Shown here piece by piece: positions 10,771 to 19,468 of a stretch of DNA of 64,000 bases (position 1 is the stretch's first letter; each line of letters begins with the position of its first letter). The stretch covers positions 310,001 through 374,000 of the forward strand of contig DERO01000024.1 in assembly GCA_002360945.1 (NCBI GenBank), read 5' to 3'. The stretch is from Leclercia adecarboxylata (GTDB lineage Bacteria; Pseudomonadota; Gammaproteobacteria; Enterobacterales; Enterobacteriaceae). Both the position numbers and the translations under genes were made by a program. The notes below the pieces were generated by a model that did no database searches, was not told the origin of the DNA, and worked only from the letters and a program-made list of their open reading frames with translations.

Positions 10771-12033
10771 TTACGCGTCCTGCGCTACTAACACCGGTTC
10801 GTCCTCCAGCATCCCCTCATTCTGCGCCAGCATCGCCGTCGCCACGCCGTTCCCCAGCACGTTAATCGCTGACCGCCCCATATCCAGGAAGTGATCGATC
10901 CCCATCAGCAGCAAAATCCCCGCCACCGGAATATGGAAGCTCGGGATCGTCGCCGCCAGCACCACCAGCGCCGAGCGCGGTACCCCGGCAATGCCTTTTG
11001 AGGCCAGCATCAGGGTCAACATCAGCACCGTGATTTCCGAAAACGTCAGCTGAATATTGTACGCCTGGGCGATAAACATCGAGGCAAACGAGCAGTAGAC
11101 CATCGACCCCACCAGGTTAAACGAATACCCGATAGGCAGCACAAAAGAGACGATATTGCGCGAGCAGCCAAAACGGCTCAACTGCTCCAGCGTTTTCGGG
11201 TAGGCCGCTTCGGAGCTACTGGTGGTAAAGGCCACCAGCACCGGATCTTTCAGCATGCTCACCAGACGGAAAATCTCGTTTTTCAGCACCATGTAACCCA
11301 CCGCCACCAGCACCAGACAGGTGAGGACGATCGCCAGATAGTAACCGCCAATAAACGAGGCGTAGTTAAGCAAAATCCCCAGCCCCTGAGTGGCGATCAC
11401 CGAGGAGATGGCGGCGAAGATCGCCAGCGGCGCTACGTACATCACGTAGCCGGTCACTTTCAGCATAATGTGGGAAACCACGTCCAGTGCGGCCACCAGC
11501 GGAGCATTAAATTTCTCCCCCAGCGACGCGCCGCCAATGCCGAAGAACATCGAGAACACCACAATCTGCAGGATCTCGTTATTAGCCATCGCCCCGGCAA
11601 TGCTGGTAGGGATAGTGTGGGAAAGAAAGCCTTTCAGCGACATCCCGCTGGTCGCCAGCCCGGTCTCCACCGTACCGGCCGGAATGGCCAGATTCAGGCC
11701 GCTGCCCGGGTGGAGCAAGGTGACGATAAACAGTCCGACCAGGATGGAGAGCACCGAGGAACTGATAAACCAGACCATCGCTTTACCGCCTACGCGACCG
11801 ATAGTGGCGGTCTCGCCCAGACGCATAATCCCTACCGTCAGGGTGCTGAACACCAGCGGCGCAATGACCATTTTAATCAGGCGTAAAAAGATGTCGGTCA
11901 GTAGAGTGATGTTGTCTGACCAGGCTGTAATTACGTCGGCAGACGCATATTCATGAATAACTGCCCCGGACAGAATGCCCGCCAGCATAAAGACCACGAT
12001 GAAGATCGTGAGTCGGTTTGCACTTGCCACCAA
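10771..12033 (-). CDS. Dicarboxylate/amino acid:cation symporter (DAACS family)
   Basis: A 420-residue inner-membrane carrier of the DctA/GltP family. Visible family hallmarks are the early segment LIKMVIAPLVFSTLTVGI, the serine-rich re-entrant loop AFTTSSSEAAYPKTLEQL, the segment GYSFNLVGSMVYCSFASMFIA (DctA has GYSFNLDGT) and GVPRSALVVLAATI near the end. The aspartate usual after GYSFNL is valine here, so substrate preference may differ from DctA or GltP. Substrates are expected to be C4-dicarboxylates, aspartate or glutamate taken up with H+ or Na+. It lies alone on the minus strand between cheW and a pilus operon, with a CRP-like site upstream. This gene is absent from this place in E. coli. 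Confidence 0.88.
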   Translation of the reverse strand: MVASANRLTIFIVVFMLAGILSGAVIHEYASADVITAWSDNITLLTDIFLRLIKMVIAPLVFSTLTVGIMRLGETATIGRVGGKAMVWFISSSVLSILVGLFIVTLLHPGSGLNLAIPAGTVETGLATSGMSLKGFLSHTIPTSIAGAMANNEILQIVVFSMFFGIGGASLGEKFNAPLVAALDVVSHIMLKVTGYVMYVAPLAIFAAISSVIATQGLGILLNYASFIGGYYLAIVLTCLVLVAVGYMVLKNEIFRLVSMLKDPVLVAFTTSSSEAAYPKTLEQLSRFGCSRNIVSFVLPIGYSFNLVGSMVYCSFASMFIAQAYNIQLTFSEITVLMLTLMLASKGIAGVPRSALVVLAATIPSFHIPVAGILLLMGIDHFLDMGRSAINVLGNGVATAMLAQNEGMLEDEPVLVAQDA

Positions 12034-12193
12034 AATACCTCATTAACAGAAAGATGAAATTAATCAGCTGATGTATCTAATTTTTATTATTCAGCGCATG
12101 AATGATTCATAACCTAAATTGAAGTAAAAAAGCGGTCATTTCAATATTTTTTTAATGTTTATTAGTTTTGTTAATAAATTCGCACCGATATAT

Positions 12194-12209
12194 TGTGACG
12201 TAAATCACG
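12194..12209. promoter_or_regulatory. CRP-like site upstream of the symporter gene
   Basis: TGTGA-CGTAAA-TCACG matches nine of ten consensus half-site bases. Its centre is about 168 bases upstream of the symporter start codon on the minus strand. Catabolite control is known for dctA of E. coli, so the site is functionally plausible, though it could also act on the pilus operon. Confidence 0.6.
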
Positions 12210-12406
12210 TTTTAACCAATATATCTTTCGTTCATACGGAAAACGCGGCGGGTAACTTTTCTTATCTGATTGTTTTTATTTGTAAATAGGTGTCAATACG
12301 GTAAAAGTATGAGTCAGGAGGTGAAAAGTGGTTGAGAACGAAACCTTAAACTAAATTTCACAATAACCACCCGGGCAACAGCATGATGGGTGCTAACAGA
12401 CTGAGT

Positions 12407-12425
12407 GTTATCAAAAAATGATAAC
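12407..12425. repeat. perfect inverted repeat before the pilin gene
   Basis: GTTATCA, five A, TGATAAC: a perfect 7-base inverted repeat ending 29 bases before the pilin ATG and just before its ribosome site. It could be an operator or a hairpin in the mRNA leader. No U-tract follows, so it is not a terminator. Confidence 0.6.
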
Positions 12426-12454
12426 GCCAGGTGACATTTTCTGGAGGGTGGAAA

Positions 12455-13024
12455 ATGAACAAGAATCTCCTGATGCTGTTTACCGGTAGTGTTCTGGCGA
12501 TGGCCGCCAGCAATAGCCAGGCTGTTACCAGCAGCGGCACCATTGGCGCGACACTGACGTTGACCAACGGGTGCCTGATTAACGGCTCGCCAACACAGGA
12601 CGGCATTAACTTCGGTACCCTCGACTTCGGTACCCATCCGGCGACCTTCTCCACGCTGACCACCCAGCTGACCGGGGCCAGCGGCGGCAACACCTTCACC
12701 ATTCAATGTACCACCGCCAGTTACACGGTGGCGATCACCGGCAATACCAACTCGACCGCCCCTGGCACCGTGGTCGGTACCCCGGGGACCCCCGCGCGCT
12801 ATCTGGTGAATACTGCCAATACCAGCCAGGGCGTGGCCTACAGCCTGTTCAGCGATGGCGGGTTTAACAACATCATTGCCAACAACGCCCCGCTGCCGGT
12901 GACCTCTACCGCCGGAGGCGTCGACAGCTACACGCTGTACGGCCGCATCACCGGCGGGGGCAACAGCGTCACCGTGGTGCCCGGCACCTACACCGATACC
13001 ATCAACGTCAGCGTTACCTATTAG
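12455..13024 (+). CDS. Archaic chaperone-usher major pilin (spore coat protein U domain)
   Basis: A 189-residue secreted subunit. Residues 1-24 form a signal peptide (MNKNLLMLFTGSVLAMAASNSQA), after which one SCPU domain fills the protein: an early cysteine in LTNGCLING, the GTLDFGTH motif, a second cysteine in FTIQCTT, and the C-terminal strand GTYTDTINVSVTY that donates to the neighbour. This is the pattern of CsuA/B-type main rod subunits of archaic pili. The ATG at 12455 is preferred over an upstream GTG (12431) because CTGGAGGGTGG precedes it and it begins the signal peptide. It is the first gene of a five-gene operon (two subunits, chaperone, usher, tip subunit). Confidence 0.88.
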   Translation: MNKNLLMLFTGSVLAMAASNSQAVTSSGTIGATLTLTNGCLINGSPTQDGINFGTLDFGTHPATFSTLTTQLTGASGGNTFTIQCTTASYTVAITGNTNSTAPGTVVGTPGTPARYLVNTANTSQGVAYSLFSDGGFNNIIANNAPLPVTSTAGGVDSYTLYGRITGGGNSVTVVPGTYTDTINVSVTY

Positions 13025-13039
13025 CGCCAGCACGTTTTA

Positions 13040-13588
13040 ATGAGCGTGAATAACCAAAAGCTCCATCACCGGGGAGAGGGAAAACTGCGCGCTCTTTTTA
13101 GCCTGAGCATGCTGCTGCTTGCGGCAGGAAACGGCGAGGCGGTGACGACGCAATCCTTTCAGGTGAGCGCCACTATCACCCCCGGCTGTTCCGTCGCCGC
13201 AGGCAGCGGTGGCCTGCTGGGTAGCCTGGACTTCGGCACCCATAGCGGGGTGGCGCGGGGATCGGTGAACACCAGCTTTGTGCCGAACGGTTCCCTGTCC
13301 ATCGCCTGTACGCCCGGCGTGGCGCTGAGCATGAGCATCGACGGCGGCCAGCACTACACCTCGGTGCGTAATATGCAGCGGGCCGGGGGGACCAGTCAGG
13401 TGCCGTACCGCCTGTACAGCAGCAGTTCCCTGGCGGCCAACAGCGAGATCGGGGTCAACCAGGCGGTGTCGGTGGCGTACACCAACAGCAACAACATTGC
13501 GCTACCGCTCTTTGGTGTGGCGCTTCTGACCGGCTTCAGCCCGGCCGGAAATTATTCCGATCAACTCACCGTGACCCTGTCGTGGTGA
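13040..13588 (+). CDS. Archaic pilus minor subunit (spore coat protein U domain)
   Basis: A 182-residue SCPU-domain protein with a long basic N-terminal region before the hydrophobic signal core (LFSLSMLLLAAGNGEA). Cysteines occur in TPGCSV and IACTPG, the motif GSLDFGTH follows the first, and the C-terminal strand is GNYSDQLTVTLSW. It is probably a minor or adaptor subunit like CsuA or CsuB. It begins 15 bases after the pilin stop. No strong ribosome site precedes the ATG (GGGGAGAGGG lies inside the frame, near 13070), so the true start could be further in. Confidence 0.8.
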   Translation: MSVNNQKLHHRGEGKLRALFSLSMLLLAAGNGEAVTTQSFQVSATITPGCSVAAGSGGLLGSLDFGTHSGVARGSVNTSFVPNGSLSIACTPGVALSMSIDGGQHYTSVRNMQRAGGTSQVPYRLYSSSSLAANSEIGVNQAVSVAYTNSNNIALPLFGVALLTGFSPAGNYSDQLTVTLSW

Positions 13589-13604
13589 TAAAGGGAGAAG
13601 GACG

Positions 13605-14363
13605 ATGAAGGCATTTCCAGGAACTCGCACGCTCTGTCTGCTGATGGCGCTAGTCGCGACGCTTAACACCGCCCACGGAGCGGCCACCATTCTGCTATGG
13701 CCCATCGACCCGTGGCTGTCGGCGGATACCAAAGCCACCGAGCTGTGGGTGCAGAACCAGGGCAACAGCGCCACCACCATGCAGGTGCGAATTGTGCGCT
13801 GGCGGCAGGAGAATGGGCTGGAACGCTACACCGCTCAGCAGGAGGTGGTGGCCAGCCCGCCGATTGTCACCATCGGCAAGGGCAGCAAGCAGTTAATCCG
13901 CCTGATCAAACAGAGCGAAGTACCGGCCGGGGTGGAGCAAGCCTACCGCATCATCGTGGATGAGATCCCCCAGCCGCAGGATAAGGAAACCCCGCAGATG
14001 GGGTTGAAACTGCAGATGCGCTACTCGATTCCGCTGTTTGTCTACGGGCAGGGGATCGCCACCATTAAGGACGGGGCGCACCATGCCCTGGTCGAGACGC
14101 GGGATCTCAACTGGCGGGTGATCCGTGAGAACGGCCGCCCGGCCCTGCAGGTCCGCAACCAGGGCGATGTGCATGTTCGCCTCAGCCAGGTCACCCTGCA
14201 ACAGGGGGGGCAGAACCGTACCCTTGCGGATGGCCTGCTGGGTTACGTATTACCGGGCAGTGCCCGCAGCTGGCCGCTACCGTCAGGGATCGACCAGCCG
14301 GGTCAGATGCGTGCGCAAATTAATGCCCGGGATACGCAATGGCAGTCGGCCCCCGTCAACTGA
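13605..14363 (+). CDS. Archaic-type periplasmic pilus chaperone
   Basis: A 252-residue PapD-like chaperone. It has a signal peptide (about 1-25), then ATILLWPIDPWLSAD, the N-terminal strand signature of archaic (CsuC-like) chaperones, a basic binding-cleft region and QAYRIIVDEIPQP before the second immunoglobulin-like domain. It folds pilus subunits by donor-strand complementation and delivers them to the usher encoded next. It starts 16 bases after the minor subunit behind GGGAGAAGGACG, and its 3' end overlaps the usher start by 25 bases. Confidence 0.9.
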   Translation: MKAFPGTRTLCLLMALVATLNTAHGAATILLWPIDPWLSADTKATELWVQNQGNSATTMQVRIVRWRQENGLERYTAQQEVVASPPIVTIGKGSKQLIRLIKQSEVPAGVEQAYRIIVDEIPQPQDKETPQMGLKLQMRYSIPLFVYGQGIATIKDGAHHALVETRDLNWRVIRENGRPALQVRNQGDVHVRLSQVTLQQGGQNRTLADGLLGYVLPGSARSWPLPSGIDQPGQMRAQINARDTQWQSAPVN

Positions 14364-16723
14364 AGCCGTCGATGCTGATCCTGCTCTGCGTCAGTTCCGC
14401 AAGCTGGGCCGATCCCGGTGACGATATGCTGCCGCCACCGCCGGTGCCGCAGTCGGTCAATGACGAAGCGGTGTTCCAGCTGGCGCTGATCGTTAACCAT
14501 TACGACACCGGGCTGGTCGTGCCCGTCACCCGGCGTCAGGAGGAGTATCTGGTCGCCAGCGCCGATCTGCGCCGCGCCGGCTTGCCCGCCGAGCACGTCC
14601 CGCCGGGAGAGGTGAACGTCAGCCGCATGGCGGACGTGCGTACCGAGTACGACAGCACCGGGCAGCGACTGCTGCTCAGCGTGCCGCGGGAGTGGATCGG
14701 CGCGCGCGTGACCCCCTTCAGCGGCCAGATGGCGCGCAGCACCCCCCACTTTGGCAAAGGGGCGTTGCTCAACTATGACTTCTACACCAACCATACCGAG
14801 CACAGCGGCGGTCAGGCCTCCCTGTGGCATGAGTTTCGCTATTTTGACGACCGGGGATCGTTATCCTCAACCGGCTACGTGCGCAAAAACCTGTCCAGCG
14901 GTAGCGGGCAGGAGGAGGGGTACGTGCGCTATGACACCACCCTGACGATCACCGACGAAGAGGATGCCACCACCTGGACCGCCGGGGATGTGATCAGCGA
15001 TGCCCTGAGCTGGAGCAGCAGCGTGCGCATGGGCGGCATCAGCTATGGCCGCGATTTCTCCCTGCGCCCGGATCTCGTCACCTGGCCGCTACCCGAATTC
15101 TCCGGCGAGGCGGCGGTGCCCACCTCGGTGGATCTGTTCGTCAACGGCTACCGGGCGGGCTCCACCCGCTTGCAACCGGGGCCGTTCACCCTCACCAATC
15201 TGCCCTACATCAACGGTGCCGGGGATGCAGTGTTGGTTACCACCGATGCGCTGGGCCGCCAGGTCAGCACCACCATGCCGTTCTACGTCACGAGCGATCT
15301 GCTCCGCCAGGGGCTCAGCGACGGAGCCATGACCCTCGGCAGCCTGCGGCGCAACTACGGCATCGATAATTTTGACTACGGCCCGGCGGCAGGCAGCGGC
15401 TCGTATCGCTACGGCCTCACCGACTGGCTGACGCTGGAAGGGCACGTCGAAGGGGCCGAGGAGCTGGCGCTGGGCGGGGCCGGGACCATCGTTAAGCTCG
15501 GGCGCTTTGGGGTGGTAAACAGTGCCTGGACCCAGAGCAAAATGCGCGGCGATACCGGCGGGCAGGTCAACTGGGGCTACCAGTACAGTACCAACGCTTT
15601 TAGCATCGCCACCCAGCACAGCCGCCGGGATCGCGGCTTCGGCAACCTCGCGCTCTACGATCAGCCCACCGTCTACGATGAACATGACCAGCCCATCGCC
15701 AGCCTGAGCCGCAACACCGATCAATATTCCCTGACCTTTAACCTCGGCGACTACGGCAATATCGGCGCGGCGTGGATCGGCGTGCAGAGTTTCGACGATA
15801 AGAAAACCGAGCTGTTGAACCTCTCCTGGAGCCGTAACCTGTGGGGCAGCAGCAGTATTTACCTCGCCGCCAGCCGGGATCGGCAGCAGGGTGACTGGAC
15901 GGTGGCCCTGTCGTTGCAGATCCCACTCGGGGAACGGGACAGCGCCGCCGTGACTCTGGAGAACACCCCGGATGCCGGCAGCACCCAGCGCCTCAACTAT
16001 AACCACTCGATGCCCACCGACGGCGGTTTCAGCTGGAATATGGCGTGGGCGCGCCAGTCGCAGGCCAGCAACTATCAGCAGGCCACCCTGGGCTGGCGGA
16101 ATAACAACATTGAGCTGCAGGGCGGCGGCTACGGCGATCGTGACATGATGACCTGGTGGGGCGAGGCGATGGGGGCCCTGGTGCTGATGGACGGGGAGCT
16201 GTTTGCCGCCAATAAAATCAACGACGCCTTCGTGGTAGTCAGCACCGACGGGCAGCCGGACGTCCCGGTCAGCTATGAGAACCAGCCGGTGGGCAAAACC
16301 AACCGCAATGGCTATCTGCTGATCAGCGGCGTCTCGGCCTACTACCCGGCCAGCTACAGCATCAACACTCTCAATTTACCCGCCGACACCCGCCTGAAGG
16401 AGACCGAGCGCCGGGTCGCCCTGCGGCGTAATAGCGGCTATCTGGTCGATTTCCCGATGGAGCAGGAGCGGGTCGCCAGCGTGATCCTCCACGACGGGGC
16501 AGGGGAGGCGATCCCTCTCGGCAGCCAGGTGCGACGTCAGGGGCGGGAGCCGGTGGTCGTCGGCTATGACGGCATTGCCTGGCTGGAAGATCTCGCGGAC
16601 GTTAATCCACTCGAGGTCATCACCCCGGAGGGCAAAGATTGCCATGTCACCCTGACCCTTGCGGCGAATCCGGAACATAAGCTGCAAACCTACGGGCCGC
16701 TGACCTGCCGGGTGGCACCATGA
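14339..16723 (+). CDS. Archaic chaperone-usher outer-membrane usher
   Basis: A 794-residue usher with a signal peptide (about 1-24, LKPSMLILLCVSSASWA), an N-terminal chaperone-binding domain (about 30-140), a large beta-barrel with plug domain (from the LSSTGYVRKNLSSG region, through TSVDLFVNGYRAGSTRLQPG, to about 640) and small C-terminal domains. It assembles and secretes the pilus through the outer membrane. The start overlaps the chaperone gene by 25 bases and is supported by the signal peptide. Its last 4 bases overlap the tip-subunit gene (ATGA). The similarity is to CsuD-type ushers rather than FimD. Confidence 0.9.
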   Translation: MAVGPRQLKPSMLILLCVSSASWADPGDDMLPPPPVPQSVNDEAVFQLALIVNHYDTGLVVPVTRRQEEYLVASADLRRAGLPAEHVPPGEVNVSRMADVRTEYDSTGQRLLLSVPREWIGARVTPFSGQMARSTPHFGKGALLNYDFYTNHTEHSGGQASLWHEFRYFDDRGSLSSTGYVRKNLSSGSGQEEGYVRYDTTLTITDEEDATTWTAGDVISDALSWSSSVRMGGISYGRDFSLRPDLVTWPLPEFSGEAAVPTSVDLFVNGYRAGSTRLQPGPFTLTNLPYINGAGDAVLVTTDALGRQVSTTMPFYVTSDLLRQGLSDGAMTLGSLRRNYGIDNFDYGPAAGSGSYRYGLTDWLTLEGHVEGAEELALGGAGTIVKLGRFGVVNSAWTQSKMRGDTGGQVNWGYQYSTNAFSIATQHSRRDRGFGNLALYDQPTVYDEHDQPIASLSRNTDQYSLTFNLGDYGNIGAAWIGVQSFDDKKTELLNLSWSRNLWGSSSIYLAASRDRQQGDWTVALSLQIPLGERDSAAVTLENTPDAGSTQRLNYNHSMPTDGGFSWNMAWARQSQASNYQQATLGWRNNNIELQGGGYGDRDMMTWWGEAMGALVLMDGELFAANKINDAFVVVSTDGQPDVPVSYENQPVGKTNRNGYLLISGVSAYYPASYSINTLNLPADTRLKETERRVALRRNSGYLVDFPMEQERVASVILHDGAGEAIPLGSQVRRQGREPVVVGYDGIAWLEDLADVNPLEVITPEGKDCHVTLTLAANPEHKLQTYGPLTCRVAP

Positions 16724-17685
16724 GACGCCTGCTGCTGCTGGTCATGCTGATGCTGTTTTCGGCGACCAGCTGGGGGGCGTGCCGGGTCAGCACCGTCAAT
16801 GCCAGCTTTGGCAGCGTCACCTCCTTTGCCCTCAGCGGCAGCAATGAAGTGGCCACCACCGGTACGCTGGTGGTGAACTGCGATAAGGTGCTGAATTTGC
16901 TGACCAACGACTCAGTGACCCTCACCTTTACCGGGGCCACGATTGCTGCCAGCAGCCGCGGGACGATGAAGCGCACCGATAACGCCACCATCACCGACGT
17001 GATACCCACTCGCCTGTGCGGCCAGACCACGTGCAACAGCAGCAGCGAAGTGCAGATCGGTAAGGCTTACACCTGGAGCGGTTCGTCGCTGTTAAGCCTG
17101 CTCGGCTCAACGCAGTACAACATCCCGCTCTATTTTCGCACCGTCGCCGGGCAGAACGTCAGCGCCGGCCCTTATCAGGTGACCCTTAATTTCAGCGTGA
17201 GCTACAGCGTCTGCTCGCTGGGTGCGCTGGGGTTGTGCACCACCCCGCAAACCGGCACCGCGCTGACCAGCATCACCCTTAACATGACGGTGACTAACGA
17301 CTGCAGCGCCATGACCACCCCCAACGTCAACTTCAACAGCGCACCGCTGGTGCAGAACTTCCCGACCGTCTCCCAGGCCATCTCGGTGACCTGCACCAAG
17401 GGCAGCGTCTATACCATCGGCATTAATAACGGCGCTAATGCCAGCAATAACGTGCGCCGGATGGCCAGCGGTAACAACCGCATGAGCTATGAGATCTATA
17501 AAGAAGCCACCGCCAGTCGCTGGGGCAGCAGCGGCAGCGAACGCTGGTCCAGCGGCGCTTCTTCGCAGGTGAGCGCCGACGGGCTGTTACGCAGCTATAA
17601 CTACACCGCCCGCGTCCTGACTAATCAGACCACCCCTCCCGCCGGTAACTACAGCGACACCCTGGTCGTTGACGTCGCCTTCTGA
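16720..17685 (+). CDS. Archaic pilus tip adhesin, two spore-coat-U domains (CsuE-like)
   Basis: A 321-residue secreted protein: signal peptide 1-20 ([16 protein letters not shown]), then two SCPU domains (about 21-180 and 185-321), the second ending [13 protein letters not shown]. Two-domain SCPU proteins at the end of archaic operons are tip adhesins; in Acinetobacter Csu pili the tip binds hydrophobic surfaces through exposed loops. Its start overlaps the usher stop by 4 bases. No terminator separates this operon from the tar promoter, which begins 26 bases later. Confidence 0.86.
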   Translation: MRRLLLLVMLMLFSATSWGACRVSTVNASFGSVTSFALSGSNEVATTGTLVVNCDKVLNLLTNDSVTLTFTGATIAASSRGTMKRTDNATITDVIPTRLCGQTTCNSSSEVQIGKAYTWSGSSLLSLLGSTQYNIPLYFRTVAGQNVSAGPYQVTLNFSVSYSVCSLGALGLCTTPQTGTALTSITLNMTVTNDCSAMTTPNVNFNSAPLVQNFPTVSQAISVTCTKGSVYTIGINNGANASNNVRRMASGNNRMSYEIYKEATASRWGSSGSERWSSGASSQVSADGLLRSYNYTARVLTNQTTPPAGNYSDTLVVDVAF

Positions 17686-17710
17686 GCCACGCTTTTCCCT
17701 TTCGCAAATG

Positions 17711-17737
17711 TAAAGTTCCTGTCAGTTGTGCCGATAA
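17711..17737 (+). promoter_or_regulatory. sigma-28 (FliA) promoter of tar-tap-cheRBYZ
   Basis: TAAA (17711-17714), exactly 15 bases, then GCCGATAA (17730-17737): a full match to the flagellar class 3 consensus. The expected transcript starts about 17744, only some 25 bases before the tar ATG at 17769. The promoter shows that the chemotaxis operon keeps its own flagellar control although it is separated from motAB-cheAW. Confidence 0.95.
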
Positions 17738-17768
17738 CACCGAGAACAAATCTATGAGAAGGTGTTGT

Positions 17769-19424
17769 ATGTTGAACCGTATGCGCGTTGTCACAATGCT
17801 GATGTTGGTGCTGGCTGTCTTTGCTCTGTTGCAGCTCGTTTCCGGCAGTCTGTTTTTCTCTTCTATTAAAGCTAACCAGGACAGTTTTGCGGTTTCCAAC
17901 GAATTCCGCGTTCAACAAAGCGAAATCACCTCCACCTGGGATTACATGCTGCAAACGCGCATCAACCTGAGCCGTGCCTCTGCGCGTATGGCGACGGATC
18001 CCTCTAAGCCGCAACCTGAACTGATCAACAGCGCTCGCACCACGCTGGCGGAAGCGGACAAACACTTCAAGGCGTACAGCGCCATCACGCCGCAGCCGTC
18101 GATGGCGCAGGTGAGCCAGACCATCAATGACAAATACCAGGACTACGCCGCAGCGCTGACGGAGCTGATCCAGTTCCTTGAGAGCGGCAATATGGACGCC
18201 TATTTCGCACAGGCGACCCAGTCAAAGCAGAATGCGCTGGGCACTGCCCTGCGGGACTATGTCACTGCCTCTGACGCCCGTAATCAGGAGGCGTTCAACG
18301 CCAGCGTGGCGGATTACACCTTCGCCAAGTGGCAGATGGGGATCCTTGCCCTGGCACTGGCGATCGTGCTGGTGGGGGTCTGGTACGGCATCCGTCATAC
18401 CCTGCTTAACCCGTTAAACCGCGTGATTGACCATATTCGTCAGATTGCCAGCGGCGATCTGACTCAGTCCCTGACCATCGCCGGACGCAGTGAGATCACC
18501 CAACTGGCGGTCACCGTTGACCACATGCAGCGCTCCCTGAGCGAGACGGTGGCTAACGTGCGCCAGGGCTCGGATGCCATCTACACCGGCACCAGCGAAA
18601 TCGCGATGGGTAACAACGATCTCTCGTCGCGCACCGAGCAGCAGGCGTCGGCGCTGGAAGAGACCGCGGCCAGCATGGAGCAGTTAACCGCCACCGTGAA
18701 GCAGAACGCCGACAACGCCCGTCAGGCGTCCCAGCTGGCAAACAGCGCTTCGGAAACCGCTCAGAAAGGCGGCAAGGTGGTGGACGGCGTGGTGAAAACC
18801 ATGCACGACATCGCCGGCAGCTCGAAGAAAATCGCTGACATCATCAGCGTGATCGACGGCATCGCCTTCCAGACCAACATCCTGGCGCTGAACGCCGCGG
18901 TAGAAGCCGCCCGTGCCGGCGAGCAGGGGCGTGGATTTGCGGTCGTCGCCGGTGAGGTGCGTAACCTCGCCAGCCGCAGCGCCAATGCTGCCAAAGAGAT
19001 CAAAGCCCTGATTGAAGATTCTGTCGCGCGCGTGGATACCGGCTCGGTGCTGGTGGAAAGCGCGGGAGAAACCATGAATGACATCGTTAATGCGGTCACG
19101 CGCGTAACCGACATCATGGGTGAAATCGCCTCGGCCTCTGATGAGCAGAGTCGTGGTATCGACCAGGTTGCCCTGGCGGTATCGGAAATGGATCGTGTCA
19201 CACAACAAAACGCCGCGCTGGTTCAGGAGTCCGCGACCGCTGCGGCGCAACTGGAAGAGCAGGCGAGCCGTCTGAAGATGGCCGTTTCGGCGTTTCGACT
19301 TACTTCTGCACCTGGAAAAACCGGGTCATCGCGTGTCAGCCAGCAACCGGCAGCGCCGGTCAATGCACCGGCTCAGGTACGCGCGTTGACTACCGGGAAA
19401 GATGAGAACTGGGAAACATTTTGA
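17769..19424 (+). CDS. tar: Methyl-accepting chemotaxis protein Tar (aspartate receptor type)
   Basis: A 551-residue receptor: first membrane span (about 7-30), periplasmic four-helix sensor, second span (about 190-212), HAMP domain and cytoplasmic signalling hairpin with the invariant tip around [20 protein letters not shown]. The aspartate-binding arginines of E. coli Tar (Arg64, Arg69, Arg73) are all kept within [14 protein letters not shown]. The C-terminal pentapeptide NWETF recruits CheR and CheB. The ATG at 17769 is chosen over 17754 because GAGAAGG sits correctly before it and the sigma-28 leader would otherwise be too short; the protein then begins MLNRMRVVT as expected. First gene of tar-tap-cheRBYZ. 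Confidence 0.93.
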   Translation: MLNRMRVVTMLMLVLAVFALLQLVSGSLFFSSIKANQDSFAVSNEFRVQQSEITSTWDYMLQTRINLSRASARMATDPSKPQPELINSARTTLAEADKHFKAYSAITPQPSMAQVSQTINDKYQDYAAALTELIQFLESGNMDAYFAQATQSKQNALGTALRDYVTASDARNQEAFNASVADYTFAKWQMGILALALAIVLVGVWYGIRHTLLNPLNRVIDHIRQIASGDLTQSLTIAGRSEITQLAVTVDHMQRSLSETVANVRQGSDAIYTGTSEIAMGNNDLSSRTEQQASALEETAASMEQLTATVKQNADNARQASQLANSASETAQKGGKVVDGVVKTMHDIAGSSKKIADIISVIDGIAFQTNILALNAAVEAARAGEQGRGFAVVAGEVRNLASRSANAAKEIKALIEDSVARVDTGSVLVESAGETMNDIVNAVTRVTDIMGEIASASDEQSRGIDQVALAVSEMDRVTQQNAALVQESATAAAQLEEQASRLKMAVSAFRLTSAPGKTGSSRVSQQPAAPVNAPAQVRALTTGKDENWETF

Positions 19425-19468
19425 TCGAACGTTAAATCGCGGCTGCTGGCCGCTAAATGGGAGCGTGG

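Larger units (their letters stand above)
12034..12454. other. 421-base divergent regulatory region (symporter / pilus operon)
   Basis: AT-rich DNA between the two divergent start codons, with no credible gene. It holds a CRP-like site (12194-12209) on the symporter side and a perfect 7-base inverted repeat (12407-12425) on the pilus side. No unambiguous sigma-70 promoter was fixed for the pilus operon. Confidence 0.7.

Noticed and set aside
12314..13033. 239-codon minus-strand frame opposite the archaic pilin
   Set aside because: Composition is glycine/valine/histidine-rich shadow sequence; the plus-strand frame has signal peptide, domain and ribosome site.
17754..17768. ATG at 17754 as the start of tar
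   Set aside because: It would leave a leader of about ten bases from the sigma-28 promoter without a ribosome site, and adds MRRCC before the normal receptor N-terminus.
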